From: Pseudomonadota bacterium
GTDB taxonomy: Bacteria > Pseudomonadota > Gammaproteobacteria > Burkholderiales > JAJZUU01
Direction: 5' to 3'
Length of the DNA: 37,652 nt
Assembly (NCBI GenBank): GCA_021848325.1
Contig: JAJZUU010000025.1
Span: 1-37,652 of the forward strand
The first letter of the stretch is position 1, and each line of letters opens with the position of its first letter. Position numbers and translations under genes: made by a program. The notes under the pieces were generated by a model. The model was not told where the DNA came from. It did not search any database and worked only from the letters and a program-made list of their open reading frames with translations. Below are positions 1-7,110 of this stretch, piece after piece.

Positions 1-95
1 ATGAACTGAAAACACGCATCCTGAAGGGCATCGACGAGATCAACGCTTCACCAGTTGTGTTTCGCTGGAACAAGTTTGACCTCGGAGTAGCTTAA
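1..95 (+). CDS. IS630-family transposase, C-terminal fragment (partial)
   Basis: Reading from base 3, the frame runs for 30 codons to TAA at 93-95 and ends in VVFRWNKFDLGVA, a typical tail of IS630-family DDE transposases. The rest of the protein lies outside the window. Being cut by the window edge rather than by an internal stop, the copy may be complete in the genome. A transposase of the same family begins at 37607 at the other end of the window. Confidence 0.7.
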   Translation, partial: ELKTRILKGIDEINASPVVFRWNKFDLGVA

Positions 96-126
96 TGTGT
101 AATCATTTTATTGGAACGAACTACTA
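1..126 (+). mobile_element. IS630-family element, right (3') end, cut by window edge
   Basis: The 3' end of a transposase frame is followed about 17 bases later by a terminal inverted repeat, TGGAACGAACTAC (112-124), then TA (125-126), the dinucleotide duplicated by IS630/Tc1-type elements. The reverse complement of this repeat, GTAGTTCGTTCCA, matches the element start at the other end of the window (GTAGTACGTTCCA at 37529) at 12 of 13 bases. The two edges therefore carry the two ends of the same kind of element, in the same orientation. Confidence 0.75.
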
Positions 127-127
127 G

Positions 128-157
128 AGCCCGCCTCGCGCGGGCTAGTGCTTTTTT
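128..157 (+). terminator. Rho-independent terminator after the IS630 transposase
   Basis: A 7-bp stem, AGCCCGC (128-134) and GCGGGCT (140-146), encloses a 5-base loop and is followed by a T-rich tract (151-157). It lies just outside the IS end, so it belongs to the target locus rather than to the element. Confidence 0.6.
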
Positions 158-217
158 GGGCGGTGTCTTACACAACAAACAAGTGAGGCAGAAATTACCA
201 ATGGCTTTCGAGACGCC

Positions 218-388
218 ATGGAGTCGTTCAAGGCAACCTACCTTTGGCGCTATATGCCGAGGCCCTACGACAAGATGAGGGCGATCCTATTGCCAAAGGA
301 TGAGCCGCGCTCGACGCGCGTTTCCAGAGCGCTGCGTGAGTCTGGCGTAGCCGACCTTGGACAGTATCTGGCCACGCTGTGCGCTTGA
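218..388 (+). CDS. Hypothetical 56-residue protein, possibly a remnant
   Basis: ATG at 218 opens a 56-codon frame ending in TGA at 386-388. The product begins MESFKATYLWRYMPRPYDKM, and its composition (aromatics and charged residues early, a short hydrophobic end) looks more protein-like than the alternative frames here. No clear ribosome-binding site precedes it. An earlier ATG at 201 is in a different frame and stops soon. I do not recognise a family. It sits between an IS end and a toxin-antitoxin pair, so it may be the truncated tail of a larger accessory gene. Confidence 0.3.
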   Translation: MESFKATYLWRYMPRPYDKMRAILLPKDEPRSTRVSRALRESGVADLGQYLATLCA

Positions 389-473
389 CAACCCGAGCAA
401 ATAGCGTGAGCCGATTCCGTGTGCTTGCCCGTCGCCCTTTAGTGAGTGAGTCGCGCGAGGTAATGAAATCGTA

Positions 474-489
474 TATACTACGTTAGTAT
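474..489 (+). promoter_or_regulatory. Promoter -10 box with overlapping palindromic operator of the toxin-antitoxin operon
   Basis: TATACT (474-479) resembles a -10 box. It overlaps a perfect inverted repeat, ATACTA-CGT-TAGTAT (475-489). The -35 region is not obvious. A palindrome over the -10 box upstream of a ribbon-helix-helix antitoxin is the usual layout for autorepression by the antitoxin or the complex. That role is inferred here. Confidence 0.55.
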
Positions 490-510
490 CTTGTTGCAGG
501 AGATTGTGCC

Positions 511-789
511 ATGTCGAAAGAAGCTGTTTTCACAATGAAGCTGGAACCCGAGCTGCGTGCCGAGTTCATGGCCGAAGCCGAGGCCGCCCACCGGCCAGCG
601 TCCCAGGTTCTCCGCGAACTGATGCGTGAGTTTGTCCAGCGGCAACGAGAAGCGCGGGAGTATGACGAATTCCTGCGCCGTAAGATCGAAGCTAGCCGGG
701 CATCAATGCGCGCCGGTCTGGGCCGGTCGAACGATGAGGTTGAAGCCGAATTTGCCGCACGGCGTGCCAGTGTGGCAAGCGGAGCATGA
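511..789 (+). CDS. Ribbon-helix-helix antitoxin (ParD/RelB-like)
   Basis: This 92-residue protein begins with a short strand (EAVFTMKL, residues 4-11). A helix-turn-helix rich in Ala, Glu and Arg follows (residues 12-45), then a charged helical tail, as in ribbon-helix-helix antitoxins that bind DNA as dimers and neutralise a partner toxin through their C-terminus. The start is supported by AGGAG at 498-502, eight bases upstream of the ATG. The stop overlaps the toxin start by four bases (ATGA), so the two are translationally coupled. It probably represses its own promoter through the palindrome at 475-489. The family is clear from length, fold pattern and partner, but the exact subfamily is not. 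Confidence 0.8.
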   Translation: MSKEAVFTMKLEPELRAEFMAEAEAAHRPASQVLRELMREFVQRQREAREYDEFLRRKIEASRASMRAGLGRSNDEVEAEFAARRASVASGA

Positions 790-1070
790 GGGTTGTTTGG
801 ACGCCAGAGGCGCAGCAAGACCGCGCCGACGTGTGGGACTATATTGCGGCCGACAACCCGCGCGCGGCTGTTCGGATGGATGCGCTTTTCAGCGACACGG
901 CGGCCAGGCTGGCCGAGCATCCCGAATTAGGCAAACCGGGAAAGATTCCCGGCACCCGCGATCTGATCCCACATGAAAGCTATCGCCTGGTGTACGAGAT
1001 CAACGGCGATACGGTTTGGATATTGACGCTGGTTCATAACGCCCGCCAGTGGCCGCCCGTGCGTGATTAG
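786..1070 (+). CDS. RelE/ParE-superfamily toxin
   Basis: The 94-residue product begins MRVVWTPEAQQDRADVWDYI, the usual opening of ParE/RelE toxins: a beta strand, then an amphipathic helix containing W and DYI. It continues with helix two (NPRAAVRMDALF), the RLAEHPELGKPG loop, and the strand sequence YRLVYEINGDTVWILTLVHNARQWP. Family members either poison DNA gyrase or cleave mRNA on the ribosome, and sequence alone does not decide which here. It follows the antitoxin with a four-base overlap. Length is normal and no key segment appears lost, so the module may be active. Confidence 0.82.
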   Translation: MRVVWTPEAQQDRADVWDYIAADNPRAAVRMDALFSDTAARLAEHPELGKPGKIPGTRDLIPHESYRLVYEINGDTVWILTLVHNARQWPPVRD

Positions 1071-1327
1071 TTTTCGTGGGCACGATGAATGAAGAAGAGT
1101 GCCTGCACAAGAACGTCGAGACCACCGACTGCAGCGCGTTTTATTTTCCGTTTTCTGAGACGGCTTCTATGTAGCAAGGCAAGCTTTTCGGTACAGCAGC
1201 GGTACACACATCAGTTTTTGCCGGCTTCGGAAGACTACGCTAACTTACTGTTCCATAGCTACTTTTACATTCCACACACTACGCCAGCTTTCGCCATCAT
1301 ATCAATAACTTATTGTTTTATAATGTA
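1071..1327. other. Non-coding, AT-richer end of the integrated segment
   Basis: I see no convincing gene here. The stretch is visibly more AT-rich than the rest of the window, especially at 1250-1327. It contains two similar short words (GGTACAGCAG and GGTACACACA, about 1190-1210) and ends directly at the tRNA-Phe 3' half. This would fit the recombination end of an integrated element, but no integrase gene is in view. Confidence 0.4.
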
Positions 1328-1373
1328 ACTGAAAATCCTTGTGTCGGTGGCTCGATTCCGCCCTTGGCCACCA
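1328..1373 (+). other. 3' half of tRNA-Phe (attachment-site scar)
   Basis: The sequence from ACTGAAAATCC (1328-1338) to CCA (1371-1373) matches the 3' half of proteobacterial tRNA-Phe. It has the anticodon loop with GAA and a GTGTC variable loop. The T-arm follows (GGTGG / CTCGATT / CCGCC), then acceptor strand CTTGGCC, discriminator A and an encoded CCA. The 5' half is absent: the bases just upstream do not pair with the anticodon stem and no D-arm is present. Integrases that use tRNA genes leave exactly such a 3' copy at the far end of the element. The inserted DNA would then lie to the left. Confidence 0.75.
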
Positions 1374-1378
1374 TCCCA

Positions 1379-1406
1379 CGCCCAACCCTCATCGGTTGGG
1401 CGTTTT
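1379..1406 (+). terminator. Rho-independent terminator of the tRNA-Phe locus
   Basis: Perfect 9-bp stem, CGCCCAACC (1379-1387) and GGTTGGGCG (1394-1402), with loop CTCATC and followed by TTTT. It begins five bases after the tRNA CCA end, so the downstream chromosomal half of the original tRNA locus is preserved. Confidence 0.85.
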
Positions 1407-1555
1407 CATTTCGGCAGTCCACGACGCCACGCGTGGTTCTTGGCCGTTTTACCTGTGCAATGGGTCAGGACATCGCGCTAAACCGGCTTCGGAAATGCGG
1501 ACAAAGCGATAGAGGGAGAACTGCTCCATAATGATGACGAAAGCAAGGAGCAAAC

Positions 1556-1609
1556 ATGACTGGAAAGAGAAGGAATCACGGAACGGCATTCAAGGCGAAG
1601 GTCGCATTC
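1556..1609 (+). pseudogene. IS3-family OrfA N-terminal fragment
   Basis: ATG at 1556, preceded by AAGGAG (1545-1550), starts MTGKRRNHGTAFKAKVAF, the typical opening of the small OrfA transposase subunit of IS3-family elements. The similarity stops after 18 codons, and the frame then runs into an unrelated IS701-type transposase. Only the start of OrfA remains, so it cannot be functional. Confidence 0.6.
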
Positions 1610-2567
1610 CCAGCACGAAGAGCCGCCTAATCTTACGACGACACGGGCTTCCCGAAGAAGGGCAAGCACTCGGTGGGCGTGGCCCGGCAGTACTGCGGCC
1701 AACTGGGCAAGCAGGATAATTGCCAAGTGGCGGTCAGTTTGTCGCTGGCAAGCGAGCAAGGCAGCATTCCGATCGCGTACCAACTCTACCTTCCCAAGGA
1801 TTGGGCGGCCTACCCGGTGCGTCGCAAGACGGCGGGCGTTCCGGCCGACATTGCGTTCGCCACCAAGCCCGAAATCGCTCTGGCGCAGATGCGTCAGGCC
1901 ATCGCCGCGGGCGTGCTCCCGGGCATCGTGCTGGCAGACGCCGGCTATGGTGACGAAACCGCCTTTCGTGACGGCATCACTGAATTGGGCATGCGCTACG
2001 CGGTCGGTATCCGGCCGGACACCACGGTATGGGCGCCGGGACGCTCGCCGCTGCCGCCCAAGCCCTGGATTGGCCGCGGCATACGGCCGACACGGCTGCG
2101 TCGGGCGCCCGGTCACGAACCGGTTGCGGTGAAGGCACTGGCGCTGGCATTGCCACCGCAAGCCTACCGCACGGTCGCCTGGCGGGAAGGCACCCATACC
2201 GAACTCTCCTCCCGTTTCGCCGCGGTGCGTGTTCGTCCCGCGCACCGGGACTACCAGGAACTCAAGCAGGAGTTCGGCCTCTCGCACTACGAGGGGCGAG
2301 GATGGCGGGGCTTCCACCACCACGCCACTCCGTGTATTGCGGCCTACGGCTTTCTCGTTGCTCAGCGCCTTGAGCGTGGCGGCTCCAAAAAAAACGGCGC
2401 TCGACCAGAAATGCCTTCCTTACCCCACAATTACGTCCCTCGCGGCAGTCGGGCGAGCGCAGCGACATGTGCCGGACTCGATTCCGACACTGCGATTCCT
2501 CATCGCGCAAGCCATCGCCCGCAGCCTTCAGCGATGCACTTGCTGTGGCGGGGGTGGATATGTTTAG
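1610..2567 (+). pseudogene. IS701-family transposase, degraded
   Basis: From about 1637 the frame reads DDTGFPKKGKHSVGVARQYC and continues through ADAGYGDETAFRDGI and AWREGTHTELSSRFAAVRVRP, characteristic of IS701-family DDE transposases. At least three lesions are visible. The N-terminal third is missing and replaced by an IS3 OrfA start with a TAA at 1628-1630. An internal deletion joins RPAHRDY directly to RDYQELKQEFGL (about 2245-2260), where family members normally have several dozen residues between the two RDY words. Near 2447-2455 the frame shifts, so the conserved tail (RHVPDSIPTLRFLIAQAIARSL) is read in another frame. It is surely inactive. Confidence 0.75.
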
Positions 2568-2621
2568 TGACACAGTAAGACTAATGAGTTATCCGGCTTG
2601 AATTCACGCATCCGGGGAAGA

Positions 2622-4610
2622 TCAGCCCCCCGCCGACACCGAAATCCACCGCTTCCACATCTCCCGGTATGCCTGTTCCAGGGCGCGGGTAAAACCGGCA
2701 GCATCGCACAGCGGGGAACCGGCCATGCGCTCCCGCAAGCCGGCGCGCAGGCGCGCGAGTTGCGGCAGGTTCCCCGCCAGGGCGACCGCCTTTTCCAGGT
2801 AGGTTTGCGGCGTGTCGACGGCCAACTCGGCAAGGCCGACCCGGGTGAGCAGGCTCGCTCCCACCCGTGACGCGTGGAGATTTCCCGCCAGAGTGACGAC
2901 AGGCACCCCCATCCACAATGCCTCGCAGGTGGTGGTCGTGCCGTTGTAGGGAAAAGGGTCGAGGGCGATATCGACCTGGTTGTACAGATCCAGATGGCCC
3001 GCCACCTGCGGGATTTTCCCGCTCAGGGTGAGCCGCTCGGGCCCGATGCCATGGGCCGCGAACAGGGCCAGATAGCGCTGCCGCGTCACTTGCGCGGCGA
3101 GAAGGCCGGATTTCAGCAACAGGCGCGCACCCGGCGTTTGCCGCAGGATTTCGGCCCACAGGGCGATCACTTCCGGCGTAACCTTGGGCAGATGGTTGAA
3201 CGAAGCGAAGGTGACGCGACCCACCGTCGCCGCCGGCAATTCGCCAACCGGCGGGCTTTCTGGGTCCGGCCGGTAACACAGGAATCCTTGTGCCAGGCGC
3301 ACCAGGGACTCGCTGTGCAAAGCGTCGGCACTGCCCGGCGGATCGGCAATGCCGTCGGTGATGCGGTAATCCATCGCATCCAGCCCGGTGGTGTCGGGGT
3401 AGCCCAGCCAAGTCACCTGCACCGGGGCGGGCTTTCTGGCCATGGCCAGCAGCCGGTTCCCCGCGGTGTGGCCGGACAGGTCTACCAGGATGTCGATTCG
3501 GTCATCGCGGATCAATTGCGCCAGGGCCGGGTCCGGCAGCCCCACCGTGCTGCGCCACCGGTCTCCATAGCCCTGCAGGCGCGTGGTGACCGCATCCGGC
3601 TGGGCAACCCCGGAATAACAGTAGGTGGTAAACCGCTGCCGGTCGTGGGCGGCAAGCACCGGTTCAAGGAAATAGGCCACCGAATGCTGTTTGAAATCCG
3701 CCGACACGTAGCCGATGCGCAAGGCGCGCTCCGGGGAACGGTCGTTGGCGTACGGCTGGATTTCCCCCTCCAGCGGCGCGGCGTGGCGCGCATTGAACGC
3801 CCGGTGCTCGGCGTACAGCGCTGCGGGCTCCACGCCGGACGGGTAATGGAGGCACAACAACAGATTGCCGCGCGCTTGCGCGAGGCCGGGGTTGAGGGCC
3901 AGGGCACGGCGGTAGCTCGCGACGGCCTCGTTCGAGGACCCCTGCGCGTTGAGCACGTTGCCCAGGTTGACGTGCGCCTCGGCAACGTCGGGATGGGCCT
4001 CTATGGCCTTGCGGTAAAAGCCGGCGGCATCCTCCAGCCGTCCCAGCCGGTCCAGGGCGAGTCCCAGGTTGTATTGCGCACCCGGCTGCCCGGGATCGAG
4101 GGCGAGTCCCTGCTTGTAGGCCGCCACCGCCTCTTCCATGCGCCCCAGGTCATACAGCACGTCCGCCAGGCCGATATGTGCCTGGGCATGGTCGGGCCGG
4201 GCCTCAAGGGCGAGACGGTAACAGGCGGCGGCATCCTCCAGCCGCCCCTGGTCACGCCGCACGTTGCCCAGGTTGAAGCGGGCCGTGGCGAACCCGGGGT
4301 CAAGGGCGATGGCCCGCAGATAGGCGGCGGCCGCGTCTTCCGCCCGCCCCATGGCCTCGTACACCACCCCCAGATTGCTGTGCGCCTCGACGAAATCGGG
4401 GGCAGTCGCCACCGCGCGCTCGATCAGAGCCGCCGCCGCGTCCAGCGCGCCCTGTTGCTGGCGGAGCACGCCCAGAAGGTGCAGGGCATTGTGGTTGTCG
4501 GGCTCCAGGTCCAATGCCTGGCGGTATAGGCGTTCCGCTTGTTCCAGTTCGCCGGCGCCGTGATGCCCCAGGGCGGTGTCCACCAGTTTCTGTGCCGGGG
4601 TGGAGGCCAT
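2622..4610 (-). CDS. TPR-repeat O-GlcNAc transferase-like glycosyltransferase (GT41/SPINDLY type)
   Basis: The 662-residue protein has about seven to eight tetratricopeptide repeats in its first 260 residues (recurring AHSNLGVVYEAMGR / ARFNLGNVRRDQGR / AHVNLGNVLNAQG units). A C-terminal GT41 catalytic region follows, with motifs LRIGYVSADFKQHSVAYFLEP, DILVDLSGHTAGNRL, PVQVTWLGYPDTTGL and DPFPYNGTTTTCEALWMGVPVV. Such enzymes transfer a sugar, often GlcNAc, to proteins in the cytoplasm, and some modify flagellin or adhesins. No target gene lies nearby, and the gene is flanked by IS debris and decayed genes, suggesting accessory origin. The ribosome-binding site (AGGGG) is weak. The C-terminus is intact. 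The acceptor is unknown. Confidence 0.85.
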   Translation of the reverse strand: MASTPAQKLVDTALGHHGAGELEQAERLYRQALDLEPDNHNALHLLGVLRQQQGALDAAAALIERAVATAPDFVEAHSNLGVVYEAMGRAEDAAAAYLRAIALDPGFATARFNLGNVRRDQGRLEDAAACYRLALEARPDHAQAHIGLADVLYDLGRMEEAVAAYKQGLALDPGQPGAQYNLGLALDRLGRLEDAAGFYRKAIEAHPDVAEAHVNLGNVLNAQGSSNEAVASYRRALALNPGLAQARGNLLLCLHYPSGVEPAALYAEHRAFNARHAAPLEGEIQPYANDRSPERALRIGYVSADFKQHSVAYFLEPVLAAHDRQRFTTYCYSGVAQPDAVTTRLQGYGDRWRSTVGLPDPALAQLIRDDRIDILVDLSGHTAGNRLLAMARKPAPVQVTWLGYPDTTGLDAMDYRITDGIADPPGSADALHSESLVRLAQGFLCYRPDPESPPVGELPAATVGRVTFASFNHLPKVTPEVIALWAEILRQTPGARLLLKSGLLAAQVTRQRYLALFAAHGIGPERLTLSGKIPQVAGHLDLYNQVDIALDPFPYNGTTTTCEALWMGVPVVTLAGNLHASRVGASLLTRVGLAELAVDTPQTYLEKAVALAGNLPQLARLRAGLRERMAGSPLCDAAGFTRALEQAYREMWKRWISVSAGG

Positions 4611-5169
4611 GGGCCGCCCCTAGAGGCCGGCCGGGCGCACAGCCCGCGCGGCCGGTGTAACGACGAAAGCTCTCTTCATGTCCATTCCCGAGAGACCTGC
4701 GATCATGGGTTTACAAGGCTATCAATTATGCCATTTCCGGATGGCCGGCATCCAAAAAAACGGTTCGGTTCGTTGCCTCTCCTTCTGTGAGCCTTGCAAC
4801 GCCTTGATCTTGGCCAGTGCCGAGGCGGGATGCCAAGGCCTCTTCCCGGAGAATGAGGGATTTTTCGTAAACGAGATCCTGGTCGAGCAGCGAAATGACG
4901 ACTGTCACGCCGCGATGACCGTCAGCAAGACGAGCCGCAGCGCAAGGCCCATCGGTTTGGCCACGAACGGCCCAGACTTATTTGGCGATCAAGGGCGTTG
5001 CGTTCAACGAAGAGAACGGGCGGGTGCGCATCGTCTGCAACCGGGATCGCCGGCGTCGGCCGGCGGACCACCGCACGGGGCGGCCCAGGCGCGCCAATCG
5101 CCTGCTGTGGCGGATGATATGGGACGTACCCATCGGCGGCTGGTCCTGCGAAGTCGAGACGGAATAGGC
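4611..5169. other. No convincing gene
   Basis: About 560 bases between the GT41 gene and the satP remnant. Short open frames exist on the plus strand (for example a TTG-started frame 4984-5167), but none has a ribosome-binding site or a recognisable family. The first part (about 4660-4800) is less GC-rich. I read it as intergenic or decayed sequence. Confidence 0.4.
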
Positions 5170-5799
5170 CTAAACTTTTAGTAGGGGCCCGTCAGCCAAA
5201 CGCGGGGCGCCCCGGCGAGGCGCTGGCCGCTCAGCCCTGGGCCGGCGTGCCCCGATGGGGAGCACGCTGCGCCCGTAGGCCTCGTTAATCACCTCCGCCG
5301 CGGACAAATAGAAGGCCAACACGGCCGTCACCAGCCCGCCGTAGCCGCCGGCATGATGGATGGCGGCAGAGCCGGTCCATTCGCTCGCCGCCAGCAGGAA
5401 GAAGGTAATCCACAAGGCCAGGAAGACCAACTGCAAAGCGGTATTGGCGCGGAATATCGCCAACCACATGTAAAAGGCGAACACGCCCCACATGAACAGG
5501 TACCAGCCGACGAAGGCGGCAGGCACCTTGTCGTGAAAGAACACCACGAATAGCGCGAACGACCACCAAAAGGCGCCGTAGCTGATGAATGCGGTGGTAC
5601 CGAAGGTATTGCCGCGCGGCAACTCCAGCACGCCGGCAATAATCTGGGCCGTACCGCCGTAGGCGAAGGCCAGAGCCAATACCATGCCCATGCTGTCGCC
5701 GCTGAATCAGCCCGCGTTGATCATGCTGAGCATCCAGGTGGTAAGGGCAAACCCTGCGAGGCCGAGAGGGGCCGGATTGGAGAATTTTATGTTAGTCAT
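5170..5799 (-). pseudogene. satP: Acetate/succinate transporter SatP (GPR1/FUN34/YaaH family), interrupted by an in-frame TGA
   Basis: The start (ATG at 5799, GGAGGG at 5807-5812) opens [20 protein letters not shown], containing the NPAPLGL signature of this six-helix inner-membrane acetate-uptake family. After 30 codons the frame hits TGA (complement of 5707-5709). It then continues uninterrupted as FSGDSMGMVLALAFAYGGTAQ through RGNTFGTTAFISYGAFWW to GRSVLPIG, all family-typical. A single base change (perhaps TGG to TGA) would explain the stop. After GRSVLPIG, where relatives end, there are about 27 extra Arg/Pro-rich residues, so the original stop may also be lost. Either a pseudogene or a sequencing error. 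Selenocysteine is very unlikely. Confidence 0.75.
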
Positions 5800-5955
5800 G
5801 TTTTTTCCCTCCAGTAGCAGAAGAACTCGTTTTCTCTCAGCGGGGCAGCAACCCCATCGCCTATATAACCAACCGAGCAGGCGTGCAAAGTCTACACACC
5901 GGCGGCTTTTTTGGCCAGCCGATTGCGCCTGGATTCGGCAGATCAGGGCAGATAG

Positions 5956-5998
5956 TCCCGTCCGGGTCCACAGCCTGGACGGAGCGGGATTTTTTTTC
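5956..5998 (+). terminator. Possible rho-independent terminator without an upstream gene
   Basis: An imperfect GC-rich hairpin (core GTCCA-CAGCC-TGGAC, 5966-5980, extended by CCCGTCC / GGAGCGGG) runs into eight or more T residues on the plus strand. No plus-strand gene precedes it, so it may be left over from a lost gene. Confidence 0.35.
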
Positions 5999-6099
5999 CG
6001 AAGTCCGTGGCTCATTTTTGCTTCAGGATTTTCCGTGGCCATGGGCATGAAGGAGTTTCTTGACCAGTTCAAGGAAGCCGCGATGCCGGGGTGCCCCCG

Positions 6100-6345
6100 A
6101 TCCATATGCCGGTAGACATGCACCTTGACGACGTCGGTCACAAAGGCCGATGCAATCGAACAGGCCCAGATCAACGCGATCTCCGGCCAGGCGGGGGCGT
6201 CGTTGACCCCGTCGCCGGTCATGCCCACGATATGCCCCCGCGCCTGCAGCCCCTTGACGATGGCGAGCTTGTGCTCGGGAAAGACCTGGGCGAACCCCTC
6301 TGCCCTTTCGATCGCCTCCGCGCCGGCGCCCTCGTGGCCGGCCGC
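6100..6345 (-). pseudogene. P-type ATPase (P3A proton-pump-like) remnant
   Basis: The minus strand encodes [20 protein letters not shown], then the hinge signature [13 protein letters not shown] of P-type ATPases. In intact members about 250 residues, including several membrane helices, follow that point. Here it joins directly to [20 protein letters not shown] and [10 protein letters not shown], which resembles the last membrane helix and C-terminus of proton-pump-type ATPases. The phosphorylation (DKTGT) and transport domains are absent. This is a fragment produced by at least one large in-frame internal deletion plus loss of the N-terminal part. Confidence 0.6.
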
Positions 6346-6473
6346 ATAGACTCCGGAAACGCCGGCAAGGCGACCATGGCGCAGAGCCGCGGGCGAGGTA
6401 TCGGCTACGTGCCGGGCCGTTCCGTCACGCACACACCATCGCCCCTTTTTGGTACGACGGCAATGGCGGCGCG

Positions 6474-6797
6474 TTAATCGTGGATGATGATGCGTCGCGT
6501 ATCGGTTTCGATATCGACAACCTGGCGGGCTTCATGGGCAATCTCGGCCAGTTGCGCCAGTTCCGGCATCCGGTTTGCCTCGGCCAACGCCTTCAGCGCA
6601 TCGGCGGCGCGGCAACCCAGATGATGGTGAGGGTCGGCGGCTGCACTGCAACCGCAGGCATCGGCATCCAGCCCCATTATGAAGCCTTCCGGCATGATCA
6701 GAATGACCGGTTCGGCATGATGGACCTGGGCCATGGCTTTCTTTGCGCTGGTCGGGCCTTCCCATGTCAGAGCGGGCATGTTGCTGTAATCGCGCAT
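6474..6797 (-). CDS. Uncharacterised 107-residue Cys/His-containing protein
   Basis: ATG at 6797 has a strong ribosome-binding site, AAGGAG (6805-6810), so the longer upstream frame is not needed. The protein begins [20 protein letters not shown]. It has a hydrophobic strand ([14 protein letters not shown]), a Cys/His cluster ([19 protein letters not shown], about residues 43-61), a helical segment with several Ala/Leu/Glu, and the ending [13 protein letters not shown]. No signal peptide or membrane helix is seen. I do not recognise the family. The cluster could bind a metal, but that is a guess. It stands alone between decayed genes and a MITE. Confidence 0.6.
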   Translation of the reverse strand: MRDYSNMPALTWEGPTSAKKAMAQVHHAEPVILIMPEGFIMGLDADACGCSAAADPHHHLGCRAADALKALAEANRMPELAQLAEIAHEARQVVDIETDTRRIIIHD

Positions 6798-6942
6798 GCG
6801 TGGTCTCCTTAGTATTCCGGGGTTACCTATACAGCCTAGCAGAACTTCGTCGTGAACGTCGATTCGTCGCCGGGGCCGGTTTAGTCGAATCCGGCCGGGC
6901 CGTTCCCTCCGATTCAGACGCGGGCGCACGCTGTTCGCTACT

Positions 6943-7110
6943 CTAGGAGCCTGTCGGACTTGAAGAATCGAAGCGAAAATTCGGCTGGTCGAGGACAGAT
7001 TTTGTCGATTTTGCAGGTCAATAGTCGTTCTATTGACCAAAAAAGCGGCGAAATATGGACCGGTCAGGCGGATTTGCAGCCGATTTCCTTTAAGTCCGAC
7101 AGGCTCCTAG
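6943..7110. mobile_element. MITE-like element, copy 1 (CTAG-flanked)
   Basis: A 160-bp element (6947-7106) flanked by CTAG on both sides (6943-6946, 7107-7110), consistent with a 4-bp target duplication. Terminal inverted repeats are GAGCCTGTCGGACTT and its exact complement. Inside is a second perfect 9-bp hairpin, GGTCAATAG / CTATTGACC (7016-7024, 7030-7038). It has no meaningful coding capacity. A copy that appears identical base for base lies at 21837-22004. The parent transposase is not in the window. The left CTAG has no gene running into it. The right CTAG supplies the stop codon of the small gene on the minus strand. Confidence 0.85.

Noticed and set aside
4678-5181. 167-codon plus-strand frame
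   Set aside because: No family, no ribosome-binding site, and composition resembling random GC-rich sequence. Treated as intergenic.
5707-5709. Selenocysteine at the satP TGA
   Set aside because: The family has no selenoproteins, the position is not catalytic, and no SECIS-like hairpin is evident directly after the codon.
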